DNA from: Mesostigma viride
Taxonomy: Eukaryota; Streptophyta; Mesostigmatophyceae; Mesostigmatales; Mesostigmataceae
NCBI GenBank assembly: GCA_009746045.1
Contig: RPFO01000275.1
Span: forward strand, 314,308-378,307
Direction of reading: 5' to 3'
DNA: 64,000 nucleotides
Shown: piece after piece, positions 10,355 through 21,700 of the stretch
Numbering within the stretch: position 1 is the stretch's first letter
How the letters are laid out: each line of letters begins with the position of its first letter
Notes under the pieces: model-generated
The model's input: only the letters and a program-made list of their open reading frames with translations
Told to the model about the DNA's origin: nothing
Databases searched by the model: none
Position numbers and translations under genes: made by a program

Positions 10355-11737
10355 TCATGTCCCACGTAGCTCCCACAAAAACCAGCATCTTCATTAAAAC
10401 AATAAGTGGAAGCATACATGTGACACTAATTGACATGCCCGGAGGCACGCCGTTCAAGGCCCTTCATGAAGTACGTTGCCCAATCACCCCCGCCCTGGCT
10501 TTCCCTTGAAGCCGCACTCCACCTTGCTCGTTGTCACAAGTGACCGCCCTGCCGCAAAACGGGAGCCCCCCCACATCGGGAGGCGTGTGCCCGGCGGCTG
10601 TGGATGCATGGCCAGGCCCAAAAAGGCCCAGCGCATTTGCACTGCGATTGCGCACGGCCAGCCTATCATGACCCCTCTCGGGGCCCCGAGTCGGTACCGC
10701 TATGGCCGTCTCCCCATAGACCCGGGGTGCTTCGAGAAAAAACGTGGACCTAGCCCAGGCCCCGCCAGCCCGGATGCCCGAGGCCACAGCCCCAGGCACC
10801 TGGCTGAACGAGAGTCCGTTCAGCCAAGACCGCATTCCCCCCCGAGGTTTCTATGCGTGGGGAAAAAATTTCTAGCTTAGACGCTTTTCCCATCGCCGTC
10901 CCCAGCCCCAACCACCCCCCCTCGGCGGAAGGCAATTGCAAAGTTTGCTGGCCAGCAGCAATTTCCGAAGAAAAAGCCGCAGGCCGCGGACCGAGACACG
11001 GGTCGCCAGTGCCAGCCATCCGGCTCCAACCCGGGGTGCAAGCATCCCCAGGTACGGAGCACCAGCTCGCGCACTGGGCCGACCAAGCGACAGTTGAGCA
11101 CCTGTCACGGCATCCGGCCCACCAAAGACCCCAAGCTGGGGAAAAGGTGCGGACCGGAGGTAATCTTTTTCTTTTCTTTTAGTTAACCGGGCGAGGAACT
11201 ACGCCTGGCCGGTTAACAACTGGAAGTCTCACCACTGGCCAAGTGGCCAGTGCAACCAGTGCTTTTGGGATTTTGCTCCGCAGCACCCATAGCTGCGGCT
11301 GCCGCCGCAACGACAACGAGCAAAGAAAGAGGCCGACAAAACCAGCCAGAGCGGCTTTTAGTCGCAAAACCTCCCTTATCCCTAGCTAACTGACGTCATT
11401 AAACCCTTATGTTTAGTGGATGCTAGTAAGACGCTAACCGTACAGACCGGGGGTAGAATATCCCGAATCTGCACGGCTAGTATTAAATAATGCGTAGGTT
11501 GTTCTTTTCAGGGGCACTGCACCTCACGCCCCGTTCCGCCCGGGTATAATCAACCCAAGCGCGGAACGCACATTTTATTTAATTCATTTTTCAACCATGC
11601 ACTATATTGCATCTACTAATCACAAAAGCTCTAGCCAAACAGCTACGAGTAAACACTGCGACCTATAAGCCGCTCATCCAGCGGCCTCTTGTTCCCGCAT
11701 TCACGTATAGAAGAAACTCCGTTCAAAGAACCCCGAT
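10355..11737. mobile_element. Mobile element copy 2 (1383 bp), tandem with copy 1
   Basis: Left end 10355-10481 (127 bp, equal to 9775-9901), unique interior 10482-11317 (836 bp), right end 11318-11737 (420 bp, equal to 9935-10354). On the minus strand the whole 1963-bp block reads A1-interior-B1-A2-B2, which is the split-direct-repeat layout of PAT/Ngaro-type tyrosine-recombinase retroelements. It can equally be described as two head-to-tail copies. There is no target-site duplication. The GC-rich interior has open frames on both strands but no domain, so this would be a non-autonomous element whose recombinase acts in trans. Confidence 0.75.
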
Positions 11738-11937
11738 ACGGGCCGTAAAAATTACTACCGTATACTTTTTGTCGTATACTTTAGTAAACTTTACTAAAGT
11801 ATACGACAAAAAGTATACGGGCCGTAAACTTTACGGCCCGTATACTTTGTGTCGTATGCTGCAGTAAATTTACTACCGTAAACGACACAAAGTATACGGG
11901 CCGTAAAATTTACGGCAAGTATACTTTGTGTCGTATG
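11738..11937. repeat. TATACGGGCC palindromic repeat tract, continued
   Basis: Continuation of the tract at 9578-9774, with the inverted pair TTAGTAAACT/AGTTTACTAA style segments and repeated CGTATACTTT(T/G)TGTCGTATAC. It ends at GTCGTATGTATGCC. Confidence 0.75.
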
Positions 11938-13290
11938 TATGCCTTACAGGCCATTTTTTTACGTCCACTTGGCGTCCACTAGAATTAATGTCACGCTACG
12001 TGCACGCCGCGTACACCGAACCGAGCCTAGTACGGGGCCGTGACCGAAACGGACCCCGGTTACGGTCTTGTTGTTGTTGTTGTTGTTGTTGTGTCCCACG
12101 CCGCACATGGGCAGCAGAGAATCTATACTGGCCGATACGGTCTTGTACTTGTCCCGTTCTAGGTACGGCACAGAGCGGTTGCGTGTTGTTCTTGTTCTTG
12201 TTCTTGTTCTTGTTGTTGGTTCCCACGCCGCGGAAGTTAGTTAGTTAGTGAGTTAGTTGAATCCCACGCCGCGGAAGTTGTTGTTGTTGTTGTTGTGTCC
12301 CACGCCGCGGAAGTGCAGCAGAGATTCTATATTTGCCGAAGGCCGGATAGAACGGTTGCGTGTACGGGACTGGTTTCAGGAACGCCCCCGTACCTGTGCT
12401 AGTCGAGTTTGCAGGTGGGGAGTTGTGAACCGCCGCGCCGGGCGAGAACGATTTTTCGAATTTATCAACGATCACAAGCGTCTGCCCTTGCAACGCTTGC
12501 CTCATAATTAGCCGGCCATGCCGATTTGCAGTCGCCAGCCGGTCAGTAGTGGTGAAAGAATATTTGGACTAAAAAAGAATCGCGGGCTTATTGCGCCTGA
12601 AGAAGAAGAAAGCCAAAGGCGCACTAGAACAAGCCTTTGGAGCCGCAGTTTAGCATGATTGAGTTATCATTTTTCCAGCCATCTACAGCGCTCTCTCCGA
12701 TACAGCTAGCCTACCATGGCGTAGTCCTTAGCCAGCTACATCAATTTGTTCGTCTTTGTTCCTAAAGGAAATTTAAATTTCGTGACATCGTGCGCATGCG
12801 GCATTTCACGAAGCTACTGCAATCGCATTACGCTAAACAAAGTAAGCCAATGTTCCTAATCAGCGCCCGCATATGCATGCCACGTTTAGTCGCAAGGAGT
12901 CGCATAGACTATCTGTCTCACACTTTGTTAATCATCGCTCATTTGCTTACTGCTCTATGAGGGGAGCTGTGTACTACTGATTCTCTATCTTTTATGTATG
13001 GCAGTCGACTTAATGTCTTTTGCCATTCTTCAGGTTTCCACTCGTTCCCGTCGCTTGACAGGCTACTAAAGACGCCTTTGAGTTACGCGACATTTTCGGC
13101 CTCGTTTACTCTACACCCGGCACATCTGGGCTACTCATTATGTGCCGATGTCCACCGTAAGTTATTCAAGTTTTTTGCCTTGCATGGTTGTCAGTTTTGC
13201 TGGGCAATTTCTCCCCACCGAGATCTCTTTTTTCGCTTTGGCAACGCCATGCTATTGTATGGTCTGCCTTCGTGCCATGCTAGTGGGTAG
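11938..13290. other. No gene seen; GTT/TTCTTG runs
   Basis: There are short (GTT)n and (TTCTTG)n runs at 12067-12093, 12186-12215 and 12278-12297. Each is next to GTCCCACGCCGC or TCCCACGCCGCGGAAG, a short motif repeated about four times between 12090 and 12315. The remainder (12.5-13.3 kb) has no supported coding region. Confidence 0.5.
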
Positions 13291-14380
13291 GTAGGTTCAC
13301 GTGCTTGTTCGTTGTCAAGAGAGGAATGCGTGTGGGTGGGTGGGTTAACGCGCTTTTTCCCTGTCAAGGAAGGGATGCATGTGGGGTGGGTGAGTGCAAG
13401 TGCTTTTTCCTGTCAACGGAGGGATGCATGTGGGGTGGGTGAGTGCACGTGCTTGTTCCTTGTCAAGGGAGGGATGCACGTGGGGTGTGTGGTTGCACGT
13501 GCTTTTTCCTTGTCAAAGGAGGGATGCATGTGGGGTGGGTGAGTGCACGCGCTTGTTCCTTGTCGAGGGATGCATGTGGGGTGGGTGGGTGCACGCGCTT
13601 GTTCCTTGTCAAGGGAGGGGTGCATGTGCAGTAGGTGGGTGCACGTGCTTGTTTCTTGTAAAGGGAGGACTGCATGTGGGGTGGGTGGCTGCATGCGCTT
13701 GTTCCTTGTCAAGGGAGGGATGCATGTGGGGTGGGTGGGTGCATGCGCTTGTTCCTTGTCGAGGGAGGGATGCATGTGGGGTGGGTGGGTGCACGCGCTT
13801 GTTCCTTATCAAGGGAGGGATGCTTGTGCATTAGGTGGGTTCACGTGCTTGTTTCTTGTAAAGGGATGGATGCATGTGGGGTGGGTGGGTACACATGCTT
13901 GTTCCTTGTCAAGGGAGGGATGCATGCGCGGTGGGTAGGTGCATGCTCTTGTTCCTTGTCAAGGTAGAGATGCATGTGGGTGGGTGGGTGCATGAAATTG
14001 TTCCTTGTCAAGGGAGGGACGCAGGTGGGGTGGGTGGGTGCACATGCTTCTTCCTTGTCAAGGGAGGGATGCATGCGCGGTGGGTGGGTGCATGTGTGTG
14101 TTCTTTATCAAGGGAGGGATGCATTGCAGTAGGTGGGCCCACATGCTTGTTTCTTGTAAAGGGAGGGGTGCATGTGGGGTGGGTGGGTGCACGTGCTTGT
14201 TCCTTATCAAGGGAGGGATGCATGCGCGGTGGGTGGGTGCATGTGTGTGTTCTTTATCAAGGGAGGGATGCATTGCAGTAGGTGGGCCCACATGCTTGTT
14301 TCTTGTAAAGGGAGGGGTGCATGTGGGGTGGGTGGGTGCATGCGCTTGTTCCTTGTCGAGGGAGAGATGCATGTGGGCCG
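13290..14380. repeat. 50-bp minisatellite
   Basis: About 22 units of 50 bp built on GTGCACGCGCTTGTTCCTTG then TCAAGGGAGGGATGCATGTG and GGGTGGGTGG. Units vary mainly at GTGCAC/GTGCAT and by loss of the GGGATG stretch. Exact 50-bp spacing is visible at 13739 and 13789. No gene; open frames are artefacts. Confidence 0.93.
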
Positions 14381-14384
14381 CTAG

Positions 14385-15440
14385 CTTCCCTCCCCTCCCC
14401 TCCCTTCTTAGCTTCCCTCCTTCCTTGCATTACTGAAGTTCCTATAGCTTCCTTCCCCTCCCCTCCCATATCCCATAGCTTAATGCCCTTCCCTTTCCTC
14501 CCTCTCCCTTTGTAGCTTTCCTCCCCTCCCTTTCTTAGCTTCCCTCCTTCCTTGCATTACCTAAGTTCCTTTAGCTTCCTTCCCCTCCCCTCCCATATCC
14601 CATAGCTTAATGCCCTTCCCTTTCCTCCCTCTCCCTTAGTAGCTTTCCTCCCCTCCCTTGCTTAGCTTCCCTTCTTCCTTGCAGCACCTAAGTTCCTTTA
14701 GCTTCCTTCCTCTCCCCTCCCATCCCTGAGCTTCCCTCCCCTTTCGTCCCTCTCCCTTCTAAGTAGCTTTCCTCCCCTTCCCTTTGTTAGCTTACCTCCT
14801 TCCTTGCATTACCTAAGTTCCTTTAGCTTCCTTCCCCTCCCCTCCCATGTCCCATAGCTTAATGCCCTCCCCTTTCGTCCCTCTCCCTTAGTAGCTTTCC
14901 TCCCCTTCCCTTTCTTAGCTTCCCTTCTTCCTTGCAGCACCTAAGATCCTTTAGCTTCCTTCCCCTCCCCTCCCATCCCTGAGCTTCCCTCCCTTTCGTC
15001 CCTCTCCCTTAGTAGTTTTCCTCCCCTTCCCTTTCTTAGTTTCCCTCCTTCCTTGCATTACCTAAGTTCCTTTAGCTTCCTTCCTCTCCCCTCCCATCCC
15101 TTAGCTTCCCTCCCCTTTCCTCCCTCTCCCTTCTAAGTAGCTTTCCTCCCCTTCCCTTTCTTAGCTTGGGGGCTTCCTTGCATTACCGAAGTTCCTTTAG
15201 CTTCCTTCCCCTCCCCTCCCATCTTAGCTTCCCTCCCCTTTCCTCCCTCTCCCTTAGTAACTTTCCTCCCCTTCCCTTTCTTAGCTTCCCTCCTTCCTTG
15301 CATTACCTAAGTTCCTATAGCTTCCTTCCCCTCCCCTCCCATATCCCATAGCTTAATGCCCTTCCCTTTCCTCCCTCTCCCCTAGTAGCTTTCCTCCCCT
15401 CCCTTGCTTACCTTCCCTCCCTCGTTGCATTACCTAAGTT
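14385..15440. repeat. About 125-bp polypyrimidine minisatellite
   Basis: Nine imperfect units of about 120-130 bp. Each contains CTTGCATTACCTAAGTTCC, TAGCTTCCTTCCCCTCCCCT and CTCTCCCTTAGTAGCTTTCC. The plus strand is almost purely pyrimidine between landmarks. It abuts the 50-bp minisatellite with no unique sequence between them. Confidence 0.9.
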
Positions 15441-15449
15441 CCTTTAGCT

Positions 15450-15830
15450 ACTTGGGAGCGGCGGGAGCGATGCCGACGAAAGGGCTGGCTGCGGCAAGAA
15501 CGTCGTCCAGCGACCGGGTTTCTGGGTCGGCAGGTGTTGTTGGGGCCTCCATAGCTACGGGGAAGATGTCGAATGCTGGGGCGGGGGGCGCAGGCGTGCT
15601 ATTCACGAAGGGAATGCCGCCATATCGAGTCGAAAATAGCGATATCTGCTGGGCAGGCCGCCAGGCCGAGGTCGAGAACGTACGAAATCGGGGGCGATAG
15701 CTGCCGGAAATTATACCAGCGTGTTTGTCATCAGAAGACGAGTCGAATGCAACAAACCCGACTAAATTTCATGGCCTGAGTCGAAAGTTATGAGCATTCT
15801 CGGCAGCCATAGCTCGGCATATTTTCGCGT
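15450..15830 (-). mobile_element. Diverged 5' end of an ORF1-only LINE (tentative)
   Basis: On the minus strand the order is CTATGGCTGCCGAGAATGCT, CATAACTTTCGACTCA, ATTTAGTCG, then a TATAATTTCCG stretch. This parallels the 5' UTR of the ORF1-only element at 51.12-51.25 kb (CCATGGCTGACGG, CATAACTTTCACG, AATTTAGTCGTG, TATAATTTTCCG). Downstream there is an open frame rich in P and A. The match is weak but collinear over four blocks, which suggests an old or different subfamily. Confidence 0.4.
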
Positions 15831-16049
15831 ACGTCGTTGAGCTGATGCTCTGGGAAATTTGAATGATTGATAAGGGTTAATTCAACTAGTGTGTTTCTTA
15901 GTAGTATAATGTGTTTCTTCATTAATGTGAATGATTGATAATTGATTAATTAATTTGAATTAATTATTGCCACATGATGTTTCCATGAAGTCAAATGACA
16001 ACGCAAATCACAATACACTAGGTTGGACAAATCACAAGGTTACGGCCAG

Positions 16050-16345
16050 TATACTTGTCCAGTATACTGGTCGTAAACTTTTACTACCGTATACTTTTTC
16101 TAGTATACTGGCCGTTAAATTTACTACCGTATACTTTTTCTAGTATACTGGCCGTTAAATTTACTACCGTATACTTTTTCTAGTATACTGGCCGTAAAAT
16201 TTACTACCGTAAATTTTTTCTCGTATACTGGCCGTAAAATTTACTACCGTATACTTTTTCTAGTATACTGGCCGTAAAATTTACTACCGTAAACTTTACT
16301 GCCGTATACGAGAAAAAGTATACGGTAGTAAATTTTACGGCCAGT
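16050..16345. repeat. 40-bp tandem repeat (TATACTGGCC type)
   Basis: About six units of exactly 40 bp (TTACTACCGTATACTTTTTC then TAGTATACTGGCCGTTAAAT) starting at 16081, 16121, 16161, 16201, 16241 and so on. The last unit turns into its own reverse complement near 16290-16345. The motif is a relative of the TATACGGGCC tract at 9.6 and 11.8 kb. Confidence 0.9.
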
Positions 16346-16439
16346 ATACGAGTGGTAAGTATATGCGTACGAACGTAAAATTTACGGCCCGTAAAAATTT
16401 CCGTATACGTGTACGGGCCGTAAATTTATAGTATAGTGT

Positions 16440-16890
16440 AGCAGCACCCCCCCACATGTATTGATACGTAGCAGCACCCCCCCACATGTATTGATACGTA
16501 GCAGCACCCCCCCACATGTATTGATACGTAGCACCCCCCCACATGTATTGATACGTAGCAGCACCCCCCCACATGTATTGATACGTAGCAGCACCCCCCC
16601 ACATGTATTGATACGTAGCAGCACCCCCCACATGTATTGATACGTAGCAGCACCCCCCCACGTGTATTGATACGTAGCAGCACCCCCCCACATGTATTGA
16701 TACGTAGCAGCACCCCCCCACATGTATTGATACGTAGCAGCACCCCCCCACATGTATTGATACGTAGCAGCACCCCCCCACGTGTATTGATACGTAGCAG
16801 CACCCCCCCACATGTATTGATACGTAGCAGCACCCCCCCACATGTATTGATACGTAGCAGCACCCCCCCACATGTATTGATACGTAGCAG
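16440..16890. repeat. 30-bp satellite, second array
   Basis: Fifteen units of the satellite seen at 8.4-9.6 kb, same orientation (C-rich on plus). The left border is a TATACGGGCC-type tract containing TTTATAGTATAGTGTA. The right border is the direct repeat starting CAATTTTAGTCAGCC at 16893. Confidence 0.95.
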
Positions 16891-16891
16891 C

Positions 16892-17617
16892 ACAATTTTA
16901 GTCAGCCTACCATCCACGTTGCGGCAAAAGATCACCTTTTTTTGTGTTTCGGCAAAATGAAGATTTCTTGCAAACTATCGTTATGCAGGCAGGTAGCAAC
17001 GTCCGATGTTATAATCCGGCAGGTAGCATGCAAACGTCGAAACGATATGAAGGGGAAAAAAAGCATCAAACAGGAGCACCGATTAGAAACGCAGCAAATG
17101 CAGTATGTGCACATCTACACCTATAACCTAACCAGACCAAAGGCATAGCAAACATGGAAAGGGTGACCCAAGTGAAAGCCTAGCACCACCATGATCGACA
17201 TGTGCGAGACCAAGAAACGCTCCATGGCAACTAGACTAAAGGGATGGATGCCAGATGTGGATTAGGATCGGCTTAGCTGACTCTACCGAGATGTCTGCAG
17301 GGTTTAGCTAGCAACGAAAAGAAGGAAGCCAGACATTTTTATCACTCTTGCTGCAACATAGAGTTTCTTGCGATGGCAGCAAGGACATGTCTTCGCCCAG
17401 CTGGCTAACTGTGTCGTCGGCGTGCATGCGCTGTTTAGTTGCCGTTTTTGATAGAACAATTTTAGTCAGCCTACCATCCAGGATGCGGCAAAAGCTCACC
17501 TTTTTTTCGTTGTGCGGCGAAAGCAGACCGATTTCCTTGTAAACTTCCGGCACCAGGCAGGTATCAACGTAGGATTTTATAATCCAGCAGGTAGCATGCA
17601 AACGTCGAAACGATATG
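16892..17617. mobile_element. Pair of about 160-bp direct repeats, TRIM-like unit
   Basis: The segments 16892-17049 and 17456-17617 are imperfect direct copies. Both start CAATTTTAGTCAGCCTACCA, both contain GCATGCAAACGTCGAAACGA near the end, and there are scattered differences and small indels between. They flank about 400 bp without coding capacity. The layout suits a small terminal-repeat retrotransposon, but the ends are not TG...CA and I could not identify a primer-binding site, so an ordinary duplication is possible. Confidence 0.4.
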
Positions 17618-17929
17618 GCAGCTCGTATCAGCTATGGGGTCTCTCTGCGGCTGCGCTTCTTTTTCGATGGGCGATGGGACGGTCGCAATTCGCAAAACGG
17701 ACGCGGCGTCACAGGGCTGAACGGTATTGAAAAAATTGGAAACGTGGCATCCTCGTTCCTCCCCACGGAACTGAAAACTGGAAGCGCGGCGCTGGTGCAA
17801 AAGCTCGATCCCATCTTTTGGAACCAAGCTAGCGGATTGGACGACATCCAATATGCCGTCACCCGTGCTTGTGGCCGCAGGTATAAAAAGAGACGACCTC
17901 CAGCCCATTTACCTGGGAACATTCGGATG

Positions 17930-18010
17930 TTTGGCTGACATCGTTACCATGCGAAATGTACAATGAGGTTCTGGGTTCGATTCCTGGTGTGGTCATGGAA
18001 ATAAATTTTT
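17930..18010 (+). ncRNA. Possible Pol III unit or tRNA-derived relic
   Basis: An A-box-like TGGCTGACATCG (17932-17943) is followed by a good B box, GGGTTCGATTCC (17973-17984), which sits in a foldable T arm (CTGGG/CCTGG with two G-U pairs). A T run follows at about 18003-18011, as a Pol III terminator would. I could not build an acceptor stem or anticodon arm, so it is not a functional tRNA as read. A tRNA-derived SINE head is a fair alternative. Confidence 0.3.
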
Positions 18011-18048
18011 TTCTGCACATCTACTGAAATCAGTCATAGCACCAAACG

Positions 18049-18697
18049 GTCACGCTGCAGCGAGACGCTATAGCCCTGGAGGCCGCTGATAAACCTGACA
18101 TCCGGTACGTCTTACTATCATAGATTGCCGAACTATATAATAATAATAGTCTATACCACTTTTTCTTGTAAATGATTTACTAAATAATGATTCTATATAC
18201 TTTAACATACCATATTATTAAAGTATGTGGAATTTAACCATGCTATTCACAATATATTATAAAATCTTTTGCAAAATATACTGTAATTAGTATATATATT
18301 TTCTGATAAACAATTTTATCAATGCTACTGTGTTATTTTTGTTATTCTCGCCATGCAGGTATCTGAGTGTTCTGGGAGAACTAATAAGAGAATGAGCCGC
18401 GAAGGTGAGGAAAACCTGAAATCTTTTCGTCCTTATTGGGGTCTCTCTGCAGCTAGACCATTTATAACCACAAGCAATAGCTTAAATTCAAGGGTCTCGC
18501 TGCAGCTAGACCCTCTTTATGGTTGCTATAAAATTAATGAATCAGAAGTCTGTGATTTAACAATCGCACGCCGCAATGAAGGGTCTAGCTGCAGCGAGAC
18601 CCCAATCTTGGTCGGGGTATGCTAAGTTCACCACATCAGGTAATCTTTTCGTCTAACGGAAAAAGCCCCTCTAAGGGTCTAGCTGCAGCTAGACCCC
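18049..18697. repeat. Palindrome cluster upstream of transposase-like gene
   Basis: Five CTGCAG-centred palindromes at about 18049, 18437, 18492, 18581 and 18675. The arms are GTCTCG/CTAGAC, GTCTAG/CGAGAC and GTCTAG/CTAGAC in different copies. The last ends 15 bp before the ATG at 18712. The 18.11-18.35 kb stretch between the first two is unusually AT-rich, unlike the exons that follow. Confidence 0.85.
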
Positions 18698-18711
18698 AAT
18701 CGTGGTAAAAA

Positions 18712-21700
18712 ATGATACACTTTCGAACTTTGTCTGTAATTGTCGCTTTTCCCAACGATACTCGATTTGCATGGATTTCGTTGTGCCGGTCGTCATGGCA
18801 TGCAGCACGCGAACGGGTGGGAGTTTTCGCCCTTGCGTCCGGTCGTCCAGGATTCAGTGCAATTAAGTTGAACACCGGGACGAAGCAGTCAACTGGCGCA
18901 AAAAGGGTTTTCGGAGATGAGAACCAGAATCCAGCGCAGCCTGAAGCCAAGGAAGTCAAGCGGCCGGGAGAATACTCGAAATCAAAGAGGGTTATTGGGG
19001 AATATTTCGCTGACCAGGCGTTTGAAGCGGCTCAGGCGATGACAAAACCCGAGGGGCGGGGGCCGGCTTTCGACCAGATGATTGCTGGCTTTAACTCTAG
19101 GGCCGCTGAACTAGGTCACGGGAAGTATCATGAGGAGGCGAAAAAGCTTTACAATCAGGAGCGGATGGCAGAACTGAACAGGTTCTGGGTGGCTCGGATT
19201 AACGGCTTTTTTGATGGTCTGACCAAAAGCGACGCAGACAGAGACGTCAGGATGGTGCTGATGTCCACGCTTTACTGTGGTGACGACTTGGAGAAGGAGT
19301 TTTCGGCCGCGGAGTTGGAGAACCTGACGGGGATGGACGCCAAGAAGATTCGCGGAATTCGCGCGATACGAAGGCAGCAGAAGTTGGACTACCTCAGACA
19401 CGCGCAGGCTCGCAAGGGGCGCCCTTTGCCGCAATTCGTGATTGACGCGATAGTGGACGCGTGGATGCACGATGATGAGTCGCGCGCCTCCTCCCAGATG
19501 AAGGATGTCAAGCGCACTTACAGCAGGGAGGGTCGTGGCAATCACGGGGTGCTCGTCGCCGTTGAGGGAGCGCGCTATTACATGACCTCCAAGGAGGACA
19601 TGTACAATCACTTTCTCGAAAAGCATGCGTACTGGAACAAAAGGAGTAACCAGTATGATAAGGACGTGGGCATTCACGTGGGCTACACGACCTTCTGCAA
19701 ATACGCGCCCGATTGCATCAAGGGCAAGTGGAAGGAGAGGAACCTGTGCGCGTGTGAGAAGCACGTCACCATGCAGTCGGCCATGGGGGCGTGGACCAAG
19801 CACTCCAATGCGAACCACGGCAAGAACTGCAAGTGTGGCGCGGAGTGTGCGGGATGCTCCAAGTACAGAGAGCCGGACGGTACTTGCGGAATGTGGAAAG
19901 CCATTCACTCGACGGACTGGATCAAGCACTTTCACTGCCCGGTGTCCGCCGAGACTGACGGCAGGGATAACGGGCTGCGTGAAGGGGGCGGAATGGGCGG
20001 GGGGATGGAAGAGGGGGAGGGGGAAGATGAATGGCGGGGACGGGACCTGGAAGACCTCGACATTTCTGAGAGGCTGGTGGAGGACGAAGATGGGGTGCCG
20101 AGGACGGAGAGGGTTCACCGCATACTGAAGATGGCGTGTGTGGAGGGGTTCTGTCCTGAGGAATCATGCGGCATCCATAATAACTGGGTGCAGTGTGATC
20201 GGGACAAGAATTCCACGGAGATTCTGAATTGGTTCAAGTTCGAGATGGTGGAGCAGACTGTGACCCGACGGGTGAATGTGAGTTGGTTTCGATTTTATTT
20301 CTCCGTTAATATGTTGTTGACTTTTTTTTTTGTGACCTATAGCTGCAGCGAGACCCTTTGTGAGTTGCAGTTATCTTATCGAAATGCGATTTTATTGCAA
20401 ATCGAAACTGTCTGCGGACCTTTGCGAAACAGGGCGAGACCGATGGCAGGGCGGCGAAGAAGGTGAAGCGGCCCGAGCAAGTCCAAATGAGGTCCACCCC
20501 AGCTGAGCTGCGGGACGAGATTCTTAAGATGTGGGACAAGTTCACCGTGCACTGCTTTACGGCCTGGTCGCAGGCGGATACAATCAAGGATCGGGAGAAG
20601 AATCTGAGAGAGGGGGACGTGCTCGTGCACGGCGACTGGGCCGAGAACTACGAGAACAGCAGCTACGTCCAACTGCAGTCGCAGTACTTCCACAAGCGCA
20701 GCCACATCCTGATGCCCATGATCGTGCGTTATCGGCTCAACGGCGAGCTGGAAAAGCGCGTCTTCTTTTTCCTGGGGGATTCCAGTATCAAGCGGGGCGA
20801 GCGCGCACTCGTATACGCTCTTCGCAAGATTCTGGAAACCCTGCGGGTAGAAGTAGGGGTAGAGGTGCGAAACCTGTACATGTGCTCGGACAACTGCGCG
20901 GTGCAGTTTAAGTCCAGGTACGTGATTAACCAGATTAACGGTCTGCTCATGGGGGATCCCGACCTGCAGGCCTTTGAGTTCCACTACATGGGGGAGCAGC
21001 ATGGGAAGGGGGAGGTGGATGGTCAAGGAGCGAAGTGCAAGTGCGTCTTGAGGGAAATGCAGAGGATTCCCGAAAACCAGCACATACTTGAGACCCACCA
21101 GCTAGTCGCCTACTTGAACCAGAACTGGCAGGGCGGCAAGACATCGAGCAGGGAGTCGGCCCGCGCGCGGGCCGAGAACGTCACTCGCCACTTCTTCCTT
21201 TTACCCCCGGTACGGAATTTGTGTTATTTCAGGTTTTAAGACGTCAACTGCCGCTGTTCTATAAAAATTCAAACCCAATAAAGGTATCTCTGCAGAGAGA
21301 CCCTATATACTGTCATGGGTTGCTTTTCTTTTAGGTATGAAATTTCGCTTGTTCTTCGGTATGAAGGGGTCTCTCTGCAGCTATACCCTGTGTCGAATTT
21401 CGATCACTTGATATCTTGTCGTACGTTGTTATTATGATTCGAATGGGGTCTCTCTGCAGCTATACCCTGTGTCGAATTTTGATCACTTGATATCTTGTCG
21501 TACGTTGTTATTATGATTCGAATGGGGTCTCTCTGCAGCTATACCCTGTGTCGAATTTTGATCACTTGATGTCTTGTCGTTAATTTTTTTTTTAAGGGGT
21601 CTCTCTGCAGCTATACCCTGTTTTATTGGTTTTTGGTCAATTTTGCTAATTTGAACGGTATTCTTTTTGTCCTAACTATTTGATGACAGGACGTCGAGTC

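Noticed and set aside
10476..10880. 134-aa open frame inside the tandem mobile element
   Set aside because: No domain, GC-rich with equally long frames on the other strand, and no recombinase or RT motif.
9775..11737. LTR retrotransposon
   Set aside because: The repeats are interleaved (A-B-A-B) and not a pair at the ends, the block has no TG...CA ends, and there is no target-site duplication.
13312..14436. Cys/Gly/Trp-rich frames on both strands
   Set aside because: They are frames of the 50-bp minisatellite.
19111..20118. 335-aa minus-strand frame
   Set aside because: Shadow of exon 1 of the transposase-like gene, which has recognisable motifs and in-phase splice sites on plus.
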